The notes under the pieces were generated by a model. It searched no databases. It had not been told where the DNA came from and saw only the letters and a list, made by a program, of their open reading frames with translations. A DNA stretch of 64,000 bases, from contig NZ_CAKAKB010000001.1 of NCBI RefSeq assembly GCF_916618755.1, positions 248,001 to 312,000 on the forward strand, read 5' to 3'. The position numbers and the translations under genes are program-made. The DNA is from Actinotalea sp. Marseille-Q4924 (GTDB taxonomy: Bacteria; Actinomycetota; Actinomycetes; Actinomycetales; Cellulomonadaceae). Shown one piece after another: positions 1 through 7,401 of this stretch. Within the stretch, counting starts at the first letter, position 1. Each line of letters starts with the position of its first letter.

Positions 1-210
1 CGGCTCGTCCGCCGGCTCCGCGGCCCAGTGCGGGATGAAGCCCTCCGCGAGGTGCCGTCCCAGCACGATCGTGTCGACCGGCTCCATGATCCCGTTGACG
101 TACGCACCGATGTCGTCGGTCCAGGGGAAGGTCATCCAGTCCATCGCGCCCTCGGGGCCGGCCATGAAGCCGTCGAGCGTGATCTGGGTCTGCAGCACGA
201 GCCTGCGCAA
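1..210 (-). CDS. RibD C-terminal/dihydrofolate reductase-like protein, partial
   Basis: The minus strand reads in frame from a TTG start (complement of 208-210) to the window edge, giving 70 codons of a protein whose C-terminus lies outside. The start LRRLVLQTQITLDGFMAGPEG and the later VDTIVLGRHLAEGF are typical of the small RibD C-terminal family, which has a dihydrofolate-reductase-like fold. A GAGAGG-type ribosome site precedes the TTG. Family members are stand-alone NADPH-binding proteins, mostly of unknown substrate. The substrate cannot be inferred here. Confidence 0.75.
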   Translation of the reverse strand, partial: MRRLVLQTQITLDGFMAGPEGAMDWMTFPWTDDIGAYVNGIMEPVDTIVLGRHLAEGFIPHWAAEPADEP

Positions 211-291
211 CGGGGTTCCTCTCGTCGGTGCCGCGCTTGCGGCGGCGGGTGCGGTGAGCCGTCGGTCAACCGGCGGCGCCTCGAGGGCGGG

Positions 292-687
292 TCAGCCCAT
301 CCCCTCCATGAAGACGATCTCCCAGACGTGCCCGTCCGGGTCCGTGACGCTGTGCCCGTACATGCCCTCCTCGGTGTACGGCCGGCGGGCCTTGCCGCCG
401 TGGGCGACGGCGCGCTCGACGAACTGGTCCACCTCCTCCCGGCTGGTGGCCGACAGGGCGTTGAGCACCTCGGTCGTGGAGTGCGCGTCGGCGACCTGGG
501 TGCCCTGGAGGAAGTCCTGGAAGCGCGGGCGCTCCAGCAGCATGACGACGATCTCGTCGGAGACGACGATCGCCGTCACCTGCTCGTCGGAGAACTGCTC
601 GTTCACGGTGAAGCCGAGGCCGGTGTAGAAGGCACGTGACACCTTCACGTCGCTCACCGGCAGGTTGACGAAGATCATGCGGCTCAC
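292..687 (-). CDS. VOC family (glyoxalase/bleomycin-resistance fold) protein
   Basis: A protein of about 131 aa with the vicinal-oxygen-chelate pattern: an N-terminal MIFVNLPVSDV strand, FYTGLGFTVNEQF, and a C-terminal DPDGHVWEIVFMEG segment carrying the usual late glutamate. One VOC module pair is present, as in single-subunit PhnB/glyoxalase-like proteins. I chose the GTG at 685-687 because GAAGGGG lies 7 nt upstream; the ATG three codons further in (678) is the alternative. It sits between the RibD-like gene and a divergent phosphatase gene. The substrate is unknown; such proteins are often detoxification enzymes. Confidence 0.85.
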   Translation of the reverse strand: MSRMIFVNLPVSDVKVSRAFYTGLGFTVNEQFSDEQVTAIVVSDEIVVMLLERPRFQDFLQGTQVADAHSTTEVLNALSATSREEVDQFVERAVAHGGKARRPYTEEGMYGHSVTDPDGHVWEIVFMEGMG

Positions 688-777
688 GGTTCTGCCCCTT
701 CCCTCTCGGCCCCGTGGTGCGGAGCCTCTCGTCCGGTACTGACACGCGCCGCCGTCGGAAATCATCGGGCACGTGCC

Positions 778-783
778 TAGGCT
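778..783 (+). promoter_or_regulatory. -10 box TAGGCT, leaderless promoter
   Basis: TAGGCT is followed by exactly six bases (gcgggg) and then the ATG at 790, so the predicted transcription start is the start codon itself. Confidence 0.6.
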
Positions 784-789
784 GCGGGG

Positions 790-1524
790 ATGGCCACCGT
801 CCTCCTCGTCCGGCACGGACGCACGACCGCGAACACCGCCGGTGTGCTGGCCGGGCGGGCGGCAGGGGTGCTGCTGGACGACGTCGGGCGGACGCAGGCG
901 GAGCGCACCGCGGGGCGCCTGACCGGCATCCCCCTCGTCGGCGTGGTGTCGAGCCCGCTGGAGCGCTGCCGCCAGACCGCGCAGGCGATCCTCGACCGCC
1001 AGACCGACGCGTCGGCGATGACGGTCGACGACGCCCTCACCGAGTGCGACTACGGGCGGTGGCAGGGACGGTCGCTGGCGGAGCTGGCGAAGGAGGCCCT
1101 GTGGTCCGTGGTGCAGAGCCACCCGTCGGCGGCCGCGTTCCCCGACGGCGAGTCGCTGGCCGCGATGCATGCGCGCGCGGTCGCCGCCGTGCGTCGGCAC
1201 GACGCCGCGTTCGAGGCGCAGCACGGGCCCACCGCGGTCTGGGCGGCGGTCAGCCACGGTGACGTCATCAAGGCCGTCCTGGCCGACGCGCTCGGCATGC
1301 ACCTGGATTTGTTCCAGCGGCTCACCGTCGGTCCGGCGTCGGTGTCCGTCGTCCGGTACGGGAGGAGCCGGCCGGACGTCGTCGCCACCAACACCGACGC
1401 CGGCGACCTCGGGTGGCTCGCCGCGGCGGCCCCGGTCGGCGACGCCCCGGTCGGGGGCGGTGCCGGGCCCGGCCCGGCGGTCGACGACGGCGCCCCGGGG
1501 AGCCCCTCAGGTCAGCCCTCGTAG
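790..1524 (+). CDS. Histidine phosphatase family protein (MSMEG_4193 type)
   Basis: A protein of 244 aa with the phosphoglycerate-mutase-like signature RHG (His9 is the expected phospho-acceptor), an ERC-Q-A helix near residues 58-65 and the second catalytic His in VSHGD (about residue 156). The tail from about residue 210 is Gly/Ala/Pro-rich and probably disordered. It is the first gene of a tight trio with DUF3090 and SCO1664-type genes, an arrangement conserved across actinobacteria and often next to mshC (mycothiol synthesis). The substrate is not known. Translation appears leaderless. Confidence 0.9.
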   Translation: MATVLLVRHGRTTANTAGVLAGRAAGVLLDDVGRTQAERTAGRLTGIPLVGVVSSPLERCRQTAQAILDRQTDASAMTVDDALTECDYGRWQGRSLAELAKEALWSVVQSHPSAAAFPDGESLAAMHARAVAAVRRHDAAFEAQHGPTAVWAAVSHGDVIKAVLADALGMHLDLFQRLTVGPASVSVVRYGRSRPDVVATNTDAGDLGWLAAAAPVGDAPVGGGAGPGPAVDDGAPGSPSGQPS

Positions 1525-1527
1525 ACT
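1522..1527 (+). promoter_or_regulatory. -10 box TAGACT overlapping the upstream stop codon
   Basis: TAGACT begins with the TAG stop of the phosphatase gene and is followed by six bases (gcgacc) and the ATG at 1534. The DUF3090 gene can therefore be transcribed as its own leaderless message even though it directly follows another gene. Confidence 0.6.
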
Positions 1528-1533
1528 GCGACC

Positions 1534-2100
1534 ATGCCCGACAGGCCCACGATCGTCCACGAGTTCGACTGGCCGGACCGTGTCGTCGTCGGCACCGTCG
1601 GTCGGCCGGGGGAACGCACCTTCTACCTGCAGGCCCGCACCGGACCCCGCTCCACCAGCGTCGTGCTGGAGAAGGAGCAGTCGGCGGTGCTGGCGGACAA
1701 GCTCGACGAGCTGCTGGGCGCACTGGCCGCCGACCCCCGCAGCGGCGTGACCGTCCCCGCGGAGACGCCCGCCGAGCTCGTCGACGACGACCCCCTGGAC
1801 CAGCCGGTCGAGGAGGAGTTCCGGGTCGGGACGATGCGCCTGAGCTGGGACCCGCGGACCGCGCAGGTCGTCATCGAGGCGCACCCGCTCGTGCTGCCGG
1901 ACGAGGACGACGGCGACGAGCCCGAGCCGGACGACGACGAGCCGGCCGAGAAGCTCGTCGTCCGCATCCCGGTCGGGACGGCGCGCGCGTTCGTGCAGCG
2001 CACCCGTCAGGTGGTCCGCGCGGGACGGCCGGCGTGCCCCTTCTGCGGGCAGCCGGTCGACGAGGACGGCCACGTGTGCCCGCCCCCCCAGGCCGTGTGA
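1534..2100 (+). CDS. DUF3090 family protein
   Basis: A protein of 188 aa matching the actinobacterial DUF3090/TIGR03847 family: the N-terminal FDWPDRVVVGTVG and GERTFYLQAR segments, an LEKEQ helix and a C-terminal CPFCG...CPP pair of cysteine knuckles (about residues 171-184) that could bind zinc. An acidic low-complexity stretch lies near residues 120-135. The function is unknown. The next gene starts inside its stop codon (GTGTGA), so the two are translationally coupled. Confidence 0.9.
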   Translation: MPDRPTIVHEFDWPDRVVVGTVGRPGERTFYLQARTGPRSTSVVLEKEQSAVLADKLDELLGALAADPRSGVTVPAETPAELVDDDPLDQPVEEEFRVGTMRLSWDPRTAQVVIEAHPLVLPDEDDGDEPEPDDDEPAEKLVVRIPVGTARAFVQRTRQVVRAGRPACPFCGQPVDEDGHVCPPPQAV

Positions 2101-2870
2101 CGGCGGCCGGGACCGACCTCGACGGCGGCGAGCTCGAGCTCGTCGGCCGGATCACGGTCGCGTCGAACGCGACGTTCGTCGGCCGCATCGGTGAGGTCGC
2201 CGTCGTCTACAAGCCCGTGGCCGGCGAACGGCCGCTGTGGGACTTCCCGGACGGGACCCTGGCGCGCCGGGAGGTCGCCGCGTACGCGGTCTCCGAGAAG
2301 CTCGGCTGGGGCATCGTGCCCCGCACGTGGCTGCGGGACGGACCCCTCGGGCCCGGCATGGTGCAGGTCTGGCACGAGCCGGACGCGGAGCAGGACCCGG
2401 TCGACCTCCTTCCCGCGTCGGACGTGCCCGCACAGGGCTGGCGCACCGTGCTGGAGGGTTCCGACGACGAGGGGCGGCCCGTCGCGCTGGTCCACGAGGA
2501 CTCGGTGGCGCTGCGCCGCATGGCCGTCCTCGACGTCGTCGTCAACAACGCGGACCGCAAGGGCGGCCACGTGCTCCCCCTGCCGGACGGGCGCCGCCTC
2601 GGCGTGGACCACGGCGTGACGTTCCACGTCGAGCCGAAGCTGCGGACCGTGCTGTGGGGCTGGGTCGGCGAGCCGCTCGACCCCGAGGAGTCGGCCGGCG
2701 TCGAGCGTGTGCGGTCCTCGCTCAGCGGGGACCTGGGGGAGCGGCTGTCGGGGCTGCTGGACGAGACGGAGCTCTCCGCCCTGACCGCACGGTGCGAGCG
2801 GCTGATCGGCGACGGCGTGTTCCCGGCGCCGGAGACCGTGATGTCACCGGTGCCGTGGCCCTTGTTCTGA
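2097..2870 (+). CDS. SCO1664 family (TIGR03843) protein
   Basis: A protein of 257 aa starting at a GTG that overlaps the DUF3090 stop by four bases. Its segments GEVAVVYKPVAGERPLWDFP, LARREVAAYAVSEKLGW and VVNNADRKGGHVL resemble phosphatidylinositol-3/4-kinase-like and HipA-like ATP-binding folds: a lysine in the YKP strand, an N-N-D-R catalytic-loop-like motif and a later GVDHGVTFH motif in the place of a DFG loop. This suggests a small kinase-like enzyme. No substrate is established. It is the third gene of the conserved trio. Confidence 0.88.
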   Translation: MTAAGTDLDGGELELVGRITVASNATFVGRIGEVAVVYKPVAGERPLWDFPDGTLARREVAAYAVSEKLGWGIVPRTWLRDGPLGPGMVQVWHEPDAEQDPVDLLPASDVPAQGWRTVLEGSDDEGRPVALVHEDSVALRRMAVLDVVVNNADRKGGHVLPLPDGRRLGVDHGVTFHVEPKLRTVLWGWVGEPLDPEESAGVERVRSSLSGDLGERLSGLLDETELSALTARCERLIGDGVFPAPETVMSPVPWPLF

Positions 2871-2946
2871 CCCGTCCGTGAGGCGGCGCGCTGCGTGGGC
2901 GAAGTCGATCACGCACGCCCCCTCCCGCCGTGTCGGAGGCCGGGGG

Positions 2947-2952
2947 TACGGT
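2947..2952 (+). promoter_or_regulatory. -10 box TACGGT, leaderless promoter
   Basis: TACGGT lies seven bases before the GTG at 2960. This is the main reason for preferring that start over the GTG at 2930. Confidence 0.45.
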
Positions 2953-2959
2953 CACGAAG

Positions 2960-3994
2960 GTGACCACAACTGTGACGGAGGACACGTTCCTCGAGATGGT
3001 CCAGCCCCTGCGTCGGGAGCTGGTGGCGCACTGCTACCGCATGGTGGGCTCCGTCCAGGAGGCGGAGGACCTGGTCCAGGAGACGTACCTGCGCGCGTGG
3101 CGGTCGTTCCACGGCTTCGAGAACCGCTCGTCGGTGCGGACCTGGATGTACCGGATCGCGACCAACACGTGCCTGACGGCCCTGGAGGGACGGTCCCGCC
3201 GGCCCCTGCCCACGGGCCTCGGTGCCCCGCCGGGGGACCCGACGGCGGAGCTGCGCACGCGACCGGAGGTGTCGTGGCTGGAGCCGCTGCCGGACGCCGT
3301 CGTCTGGGGCGCGGCACCGGCGGACCCCGGTGACGTCGCGCTGGCGCGGGACACCGTGCGGCTGGCCTTCGTGGCGGCGCTCCAGCACCTCACCGCTCAG
3401 CAGCGGGCCGCGCTGCTGCTCAAGGACGTGCTGTGCTGGCAGGCGTCGGAGATCGCCGAGGCCCTCGGCCTGTCCGTCGCCTCGGTCAACAGCAGCCTGC
3501 AGCGCGCGCGGGCGCACCTCGCCAAGCTGGACGAGGACGCGACGCCGCGGCTGGCCGACGACGACCCACGTCTGCGCCACCTCCTCGACGCGTACGTCGA
3601 GGCGTTCGAGGCCTACGACGTCCAGCGGATCGTCCAGCTCCTCACCGCCGACGCCGAGTGGGAGATGCCCCCGTTCGAGGAGTGGTACCGCGGGGCGGAG
3701 GACATCGGGCGTCTCATCAGGACCCAGTGCCCGGCGCAGGCTGCGGGGGACATGCGGCTGCTGCTCACGCGCGCGAACGGCGCCCCGGCGGTCGGCATGT
3801 ACATGCGCGGCCCCGACGGCGTGCACCGCGCCTTCCAGCTCCAGCACCTGACGGTGACGCCGGACGGCGTGTCGGCGGTGACGGTCTGGTTCGACACGGA
3901 CCTGTTCAGGCGGTTCGGCCTCCCGGACCACCTGGGTCCGGAGGGCGAGGTCGCCGCCCTCGCGCCGGGGGAGGCCCCGCACTGCGGCCTCTGA
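2960..3994 (+). CDS. ECF RNA polymerase sigma factor with C-terminal SnoaL-like domain
   Basis: A protein of about 344 aa. Region 2 (LVAHCYRMVGSVQEAEDLVQETYLRAW) and region 4 (LTAQQRAALLLKDVLCWQASEIAEALG...SVNSSLQRAR) are clear, followed by about 130 aa of the NTF2/SnoaL fold (LLDAYVEAFEAYDV...WEMPPFEEWYRG). This matches the SigX5/TIGR02960 group, where the extra domain is thought to tune activity in place of a classical anti-sigma factor. No anti-sigma gene adjoins it. An in-frame GTG at 2930 would add 10 residues. Confidence 0.9.
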   Translation: MTTTVTEDTFLEMVQPLRRELVAHCYRMVGSVQEAEDLVQETYLRAWRSFHGFENRSSVRTWMYRIATNTCLTALEGRSRRPLPTGLGAPPGDPTAELRTRPEVSWLEPLPDAVVWGAAPADPGDVALARDTVRLAFVAALQHLTAQQRAALLLKDVLCWQASEIAEALGLSVASVNSSLQRARAHLAKLDEDATPRLADDDPRLRHLLDAYVEAFEAYDVQRIVQLLTADAEWEMPPFEEWYRGAEDIGRLIRTQCPAQAAGDMRLLLTRANGAPAVGMYMRGPDGVHRAFQLQHLTVTPDGVSAVTVWFDTDLFRRFGLPDHLGPEGEVAALAPGEAPHCGL

Positions 3995-4017
3995 CGGAGC
4001 GCGGCCTCTGACGGAGC
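3984..4017 (+). repeat. 17-bp perfect tandem duplication
   Basis: The unit gcggcctctgacggagc occurs twice back to back. The first copy holds the sigma-factor stop codon (3992-3994) and the second is noncoding. Confidence 0.85.
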
Positions 4018-4018
4018 G

Positions 4019-4189
4019 TCAGTCGTCCCCGCCTTCCTCCATCTCGCCCTCCTGCTCGAGGCCGGGCTCCTCGATCTCCGCCTCGCCCTCGCATCCGGCA
4101 GCCATCGTGAGGGGCAGGGCCACCACGAGGGCCGCTCCGGCCATCAGGCGGCGAGTGCGGGCGGTGCGGGGGAGTGCTGAGCGGGTCAT
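4019..4189 (-). CDS. Small acidic lipoprotein
   Basis: A 56-aa protein with an Arg-rich start, a hydrophobic segment and the lipobox TMAAGC, then a very acidic tail (EGEAEIEEP...EGEMEEGGDD). After cleavage only about 27 residues remain, nearly all acidic or Gly. The ATG at 4187-4189 is preceded by a GGAGACGACG ribosome site, so I prefer it to the longer reading from 4267. The function is unknown; it may be a surface-anchored cation-binding peptide. It is convergent with the sigma-factor gene. Confidence 0.7.
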   Translation of the reverse strand: MTRSALPRTARTRRLMAGAALVVALPLTMAAGCEGEAEIEEPGLEQEGEMEEGGDD

Positions 4190-4351
4190 CGTCGTCTCCA
4201 GGTGAGGTCGGTGGTGACTGCCTGTCCGACCCACTGTCGCGCTGCTGGGAGCGACGCGCGACAGCAACGGGCTCCACGGAGCGGCTGCAGGGGTCGGGGC
4301 CGAGGCTCGCGGCGCGGGCGTCGACAGCTCGACGCGCCGACCGCACAGGGT

Positions 4352-5326
4352 TCACCGCAGGGCGAGGCGGTCCGCGAGCACGGGGAGGACCTGCGACGTG
4401 CCGGCGTGGATGCGCAGGGTCGCGTCGACGTCGGCGCGCGTCGCCCCGCGGTTGACGATGACCACGGGCCGCCCGGACCGCACGGCGTGCCGCACGAACC
4501 GCAGCCCGGACATGACGGCCAGGGAGGATCCCGCGACGAGGAGGGCGTCGGCCTCGTCGACGAGGGCGTAGGCGCGCTCGACGCGCTCCTTCGGCACGGA
4601 CTCCCCGAAGTAGACGATGTCGGGCTTGATCGTCCCGCCGCAGCGCTCGCAGTCGGCGACGCGGAAGCCCTCGGTGGACTCGATGACGGCGTCCGCGTCC
4701 GGAGCGATCTCGACGTCCGCCACGGCGCCGACCGCCTCCGCGAAGCCAGGGTTCAGGGCCTCGAGCCGGTGGGCCAACGCGTCGCGCGTGGTCCGGTCGC
4801 CGCACTCGAGGCAGACGATCTCCGCGTAGGTGCCGTGCAGGTCGATGACGGCTCGGCTCCCGGCGAGCGTGTGCAGCCGGTCCACGTTCTGCGTGATGAG
4901 ACCGACGGCGACGCCCGCGGCCTCCATCCGGGCGACCGCGTCGTGCCCGGCATTGGGGCGGGTGCGGTGCACGTACCGCCAGCCGACGTGGTTGCGCGCC
5001 CAGTAGGTGCGGCGGAACGCCGGGTCGGAGACGAACTGCTGGTAGGTCATCGGCCGACGCGGCGGGGAACCGGGGCCGCGGTAGTCGGGGATCCCGGAGT
5101 CCGTCGAGATCCCCGCGCCGGTGAGCACGGCCAGGCGCGCGCCGCGCAGGAGGTCGATCGCGGCCGGCAGCCCGGTCTCCGCGTCGTGCGGGGGCGTCGG
5201 CGCCGGAACGAAGCGCGGGGCGACCTGGCGCGGCAGCGCGCGCGCCGCCGGCCGGTCGGTCGGGGTGCCGACCGAGGACACGTCCGGGCGCGCGGCTCCT
5301 GTGGACGGCGCGGCGGCGTGGCTCAC
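4352..5326 (-). CDS. Sir2-family NAD-dependent protein deacylase
   Basis: A 324-aa sirtuin. The NAD-binding GAGIS...GIPDYRG motif lies near residues 70-84, TQNVDRLH near 145, and the catalytic His is in DLHG. Two CxxC pairs (CLECG, CERCGG) form the zinc site, followed by GSSLAV and VIVNRG. The first 45 residues are a Pro/Ala-rich extension before the catalytic core. The reaction is removal of acyl groups from lysine, consuming NAD and giving nicotinamide and O-acyl-ADP-ribose. The GTG start fits the leaderless pattern (TACCCT six bases upstream). Confidence 0.93.
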   Translation of the reverse strand: MSHAAAPSTGAARPDVSSVGTPTDRPAARALPRQVAPRFVPAPTPPHDAETGLPAAIDLLRGARLAVLTGAGISTDSGIPDYRGPGSPPRRPMTYQQFVSDPAFRRTYWARNHVGWRYVHRTRPNAGHDAVARMEAAGVAVGLITQNVDRLHTLAGSRAVIDLHGTYAEIVCLECGDRTTRDALAHRLEALNPGFAEAVGAVADVEIAPDADAVIESTEGFRVADCERCGGTIKPDIVYFGESVPKERVERAYALVDEADALLVAGSSLAVMSGLRFVRHAVRSGRPVVIVNRGATRADVDATLRIHAGTSQVLPVLADRLALR

Positions 5327-5332
5327 CGCGTC

Positions 5333-5338
5333 AGGGTA
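5333..5338 (-). promoter_or_regulatory. -10 box TACCCT, leaderless promoter of the sirtuin gene
   Basis: On the minus strand TACCCT is followed by gacgcg and then the GTG at 5326. Confidence 0.5.
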
Positions 5339-5390
5339 GGCGGCGGCGCTGAGGGCCGCCTGGCACCGCGCGGCGCCGTCGGCCCGGTCC

Positions 5391-5900
5391 TCAGGCCCCG
5401 TCGCCGGGCCGGTCCTGCAGCGCGGCCCACTGGGCGAAGGTGAGGTCCCGGCCGATGATCGTCGGGGTGCGGAACGGCCACGAGTCGGCGACCCAGCGCG
5501 GCAGGTCCTCCGCGAGGGTGCGCTCCAGGTCCGTGCCGACGGCGTCGTCGACGACCCACCACGCGATCTCGGCGTCGGCTCCGGGAACCGTGTCGGGCGG
5601 GTCGACGTAGACGCAACCCAGCAGCTGCGTCTCCTCCGCGTCCAGCACGGCGTAGTTGTAGGACGAGCGCTTCCGCATCTCGTCCTCGTGGTACTCCAGG
5701 TCCTCGAGGTCCTGCTCGCGCGTCATCGTCGCGGGCGGCCAGCCCCAGACGGGGCCGAAGAGGCTGAACAGCCGTTCCTGCGACCCCATGACGGCGACCA
5801 TGTCGATGTCGACGTCGGCCGCACGGATCGGCCGGAGGTGGTGGCCCGTCGCCAGGTCCAGTCGCGCAGGGGGCTCGAAGTCGTCGGGGAGCCAGCTCAT
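5391..5900 (-). CDS. GNAT-like N-acetyltransferase
   Basis: A protein of 169 aa. The N-terminal LATGHHLRPIRAADVDIDMVAVMGS and the central NYAVLDAEETQLLGCVYVDPP strand pair resemble the GNAT fold, followed by an acidic AEIAWWVVDDAVGTDLERTL helix. A textbook acetyl-CoA Q/R-x-x-G-x-G/A loop is not obvious, so the substrate and even catalysis are uncertain. The ATG at 5900 is chosen because TACCGT sits six bases upstream (leaderless). The upstream gap holds a 13-bp inverted repeat. Confidence 0.75.
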   Translation of the reverse strand: MSWLPDDFEPPARLDLATGHHLRPIRAADVDIDMVAVMGSQERLFSLFGPVWGWPPATMTREQDLEDLEYHEDEMRKRSSYNYAVLDAEETQLLGCVYVDPPDTVPGADAEIAWWVVDDAVGTDLERTLAEDLPRWVADSWPFRTPTIIGRDLTFAQWAALQDRPGDGA

Positions 5901-5906
5901 GGACGG

Positions 5907-5912
5907 ACGGTA
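5907..5912 (-). promoter_or_regulatory. -10 box TACCGT, leaderless promoter of the GNAT gene
   Basis: On the minus strand TACCGT is followed by ccgtcc and the ATG at 5900. Confidence 0.55.
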
Positions 5913-5941
5913 TCCCCGCTGCCCGCCGCTCCCCGTCGCCT

Positions 5942-5983
5942 TTCTCGACCATTCCGCGACCTGGGTGACCGAATGGTCGAGAA
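5942..5983. repeat. 13-bp perfect inverted repeat with 16-nt spacer
   Basis: ttctcgaccattc (5942-5954) and gaatggtcgagaa (5971-5983) are perfect reverse complements. The arms are markedly AT-richer than their surroundings and no T-run follows. The element lies 30 bp upstream of the -10 box of the GNAT gene and 95 bp past the rhodanese gene, so it could be an operator, a terminator or a small repeat element. Confidence 0.8.
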
Positions 5984-6078
5984 GCGCGATGTCCGGACGT
6001 CGGGGGCGCGAGGCGGCGATGCGGGAGGCGCGAGGCGGGCCGTGCCGGGGGGCGCGGCGGGCGGCGGGGGCTGGAGGG

Positions 6079-6495
6079 TCAGTCGGTGACGACCTCGCCA
6101 CCCTCGCCCGCCCACGCGACGATGCCGCCCTGGAGGTCGTAGACGTCGGTGAAGCCGAGGTCGACCATGCGGTCCGTCGCGACGCCGGACCGGTTCGACG
6201 TCTGGCAGTACACGAGGTACCTGCCGTCCTTCGGCAGCCGGCCGACCGCGTCGGCGAAGTCCGGGGCAGAGCTGTCGATGTTGACGGCATCCGGCAGGTG
6301 CCCGGCCGCGAACTCCTGCGGCGTCCGGACGTCGAGGACCGTGACGTCGGGGTCGTCCGCGAGCTCGGCGAAGGCGGTGGGGCCCACGTCGGTGACCGAG
6401 ACAGCCGACGACGCGCCGTCCTCGGCTCCGCAGGCGGTGAGGCCGCCGACCGCCAGGAGTGCAGCGACGGCGAGGGGGAGGAGGCGACGACGCAT
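6079..6495 (-). CDS. Rhodanese-domain lipoprotein
   Basis: A 138-aa exported protein. It has an Arg-rich n-region, a hydrophobic core and the lipobox GLTACG (Cys22), then one rhodanese domain with DVRTPQEFAAGHLPDAVNID and the active-site loop VYCQTSNRSG. The active-site cysteine is present, so it could carry a persulfide or sulfane sulfur outside the membrane. A possible leaderless promoter (TACCCT, complement of 6503-6508) lies seven bases before the ATG. Confidence 0.9.
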   Translation of the reverse strand: MRRRLLPLAVAALLAVGGLTACGAEDGASSAVSVTDVGPTAFAELADDPDVTVLDVRTPQEFAAGHLPDAVNIDSSAPDFADAVGRLPKDGRYLVYCQTSNRSGVATDRMVDLGFTDVYDLQGGIVAWAGEGGEVVTD

Positions 6496-6502
6496 ACTCG
6501 GG

Positions 6503-6508
6503 AGGGTA
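6503..6508 (-). promoter_or_regulatory. -10 box TACCCT, leaderless promoter of the rhodanese lipoprotein
   Basis: On the minus strand TACCCT is followed by seven bases (cccgagt) and the ATG at 6495. It is about 35 bp from the oppositely oriented TACCGT of the CAP gene, so the gap holds two divergent promoters. Confidence 0.5.
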
Positions 6509-6542
6509 TCAAGAGGATGCTCGTGCGGTCAGCCGGTTGCTC

Positions 6543-6548
6543 TACCGT
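6543..6548 (+). promoter_or_regulatory. -10 box TACCGT, leaderless promoter of the CAP-domain gene
   Basis: TACCGT is followed by ggcccg and the GTG at 6555. This selects the GTG over the ATG at 6567. Confidence 0.55.
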
Positions 6549-6554
6549 GGCCCG

Positions 6555-7358
6555 GTGAGAACTCCGATGCGACGCGCCTGGCTGGCGGCTGCCGCTGCCC
6601 CCGTCGTCGTCGGCATGGGCCTCCTCGGGACGCTCGGCGCCGACGACACGGTGACACCGCCTGCGGCGGACGCCGCCTCGGTCGCCCCCGACGCCGAGAG
6701 GGCCTCCGACGACGGCGCCGCCCGCGTCACCGACCGCGCCCCGAGCGGCGCCGACCGCGGCGCGCAGGTCCCGGATGGCCGGGACCCCGCCGCGCCGCCG
6801 GTCGGCGACGCAGCGGCTCCCGCGCCCGCTCCGGAGGCTCCACTGCCGCCCGGAGCCCGCGCCCCCCCTCCGGCCCCGCCGCCGGCACCCCCCGCCCCCG
6901 CCCCCGCCCCGCCCCGCCCCGCGCCGCCCGCCCCCGCGCCGGCGCCACCCGCGCCGTCGTCAGCGACGCGCGACGTCGAGAGCCGGCTGCTCGCCATGGC
7001 CAACGACGCCCGCTGGTCCGCCGGGCTCGCGCCGGTGCAGGCCCACGACGGGCTCGCCGCCGTCGCGCGCACCTGGTCCGAGCAGCTGGCCGCCTCGGGC
7101 CGGTCCCTGGCGCACAACCCCGACTACGCGGCCCAGGTCCCGGGCGGGTGGAGCGCGCTCGGTGAGAACGTCGCGTGGATCGACGACGGCGGGACGCTCT
7201 CCCCCGGGGACGTCGCCCAGCGGATCCACCAGGGCTGGATGGACTCGGCCGGCCACCGGGAGAACCTCCTGCGGCCCGGCTACACCCACCTGGGCGTCGG
7301 TGTCGGGCACCACCCGGAGCACGGCTGGTACCTCACCCAGAACTTCGCGACGTACTGA
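6555..7358 (+). CDS. Secreted CAP/SCP-domain protein with Pro-Ala linker
   Basis: A protein of about 267 aa with a short signal or anchor segment (LAAAAAPVVVGMGLLGTLGA). A linker of about 130 residues follows, ending in dense Ala-Pro repeats, the usual cell-wall-spanning type. The C-terminal CAP domain has LAMANDARWSAGLAPV, LAHNPDY, LGENVAW, GHRENLL and LTQNFATY, keeping the His/Glu cavity residues. CAP proteins of bacteria are extracellular and mostly of unknown function. Confidence 0.88.
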   Translation: MRTPMRRAWLAAAAAPVVVGMGLLGTLGADDTVTPPAADAASVAPDAERASDDGAARVTDRAPSGADRGAQVPDGRDPAAPPVGDAAAPAPAPEAPLPPGARAPPPAPPPAPPAPAPAPPRPAPPAPAPAPPAPSSATRDVESRLLAMANDARWSAGLAPVQAHDGLAAVARTWSEQLAASGRSLAHNPDYAAQVPGGWSALGENVAWIDDGGTLSPGDVAQRIHQGWMDSAGHRENLLRPGYTHLGVGVGHHPEHGWYLTQNFATY

Positions 7359-7401
7359 GCTCCTGGCGACCGGCGGCGCCGCCAGGGTGTGCCCGGGTGT
7401 C

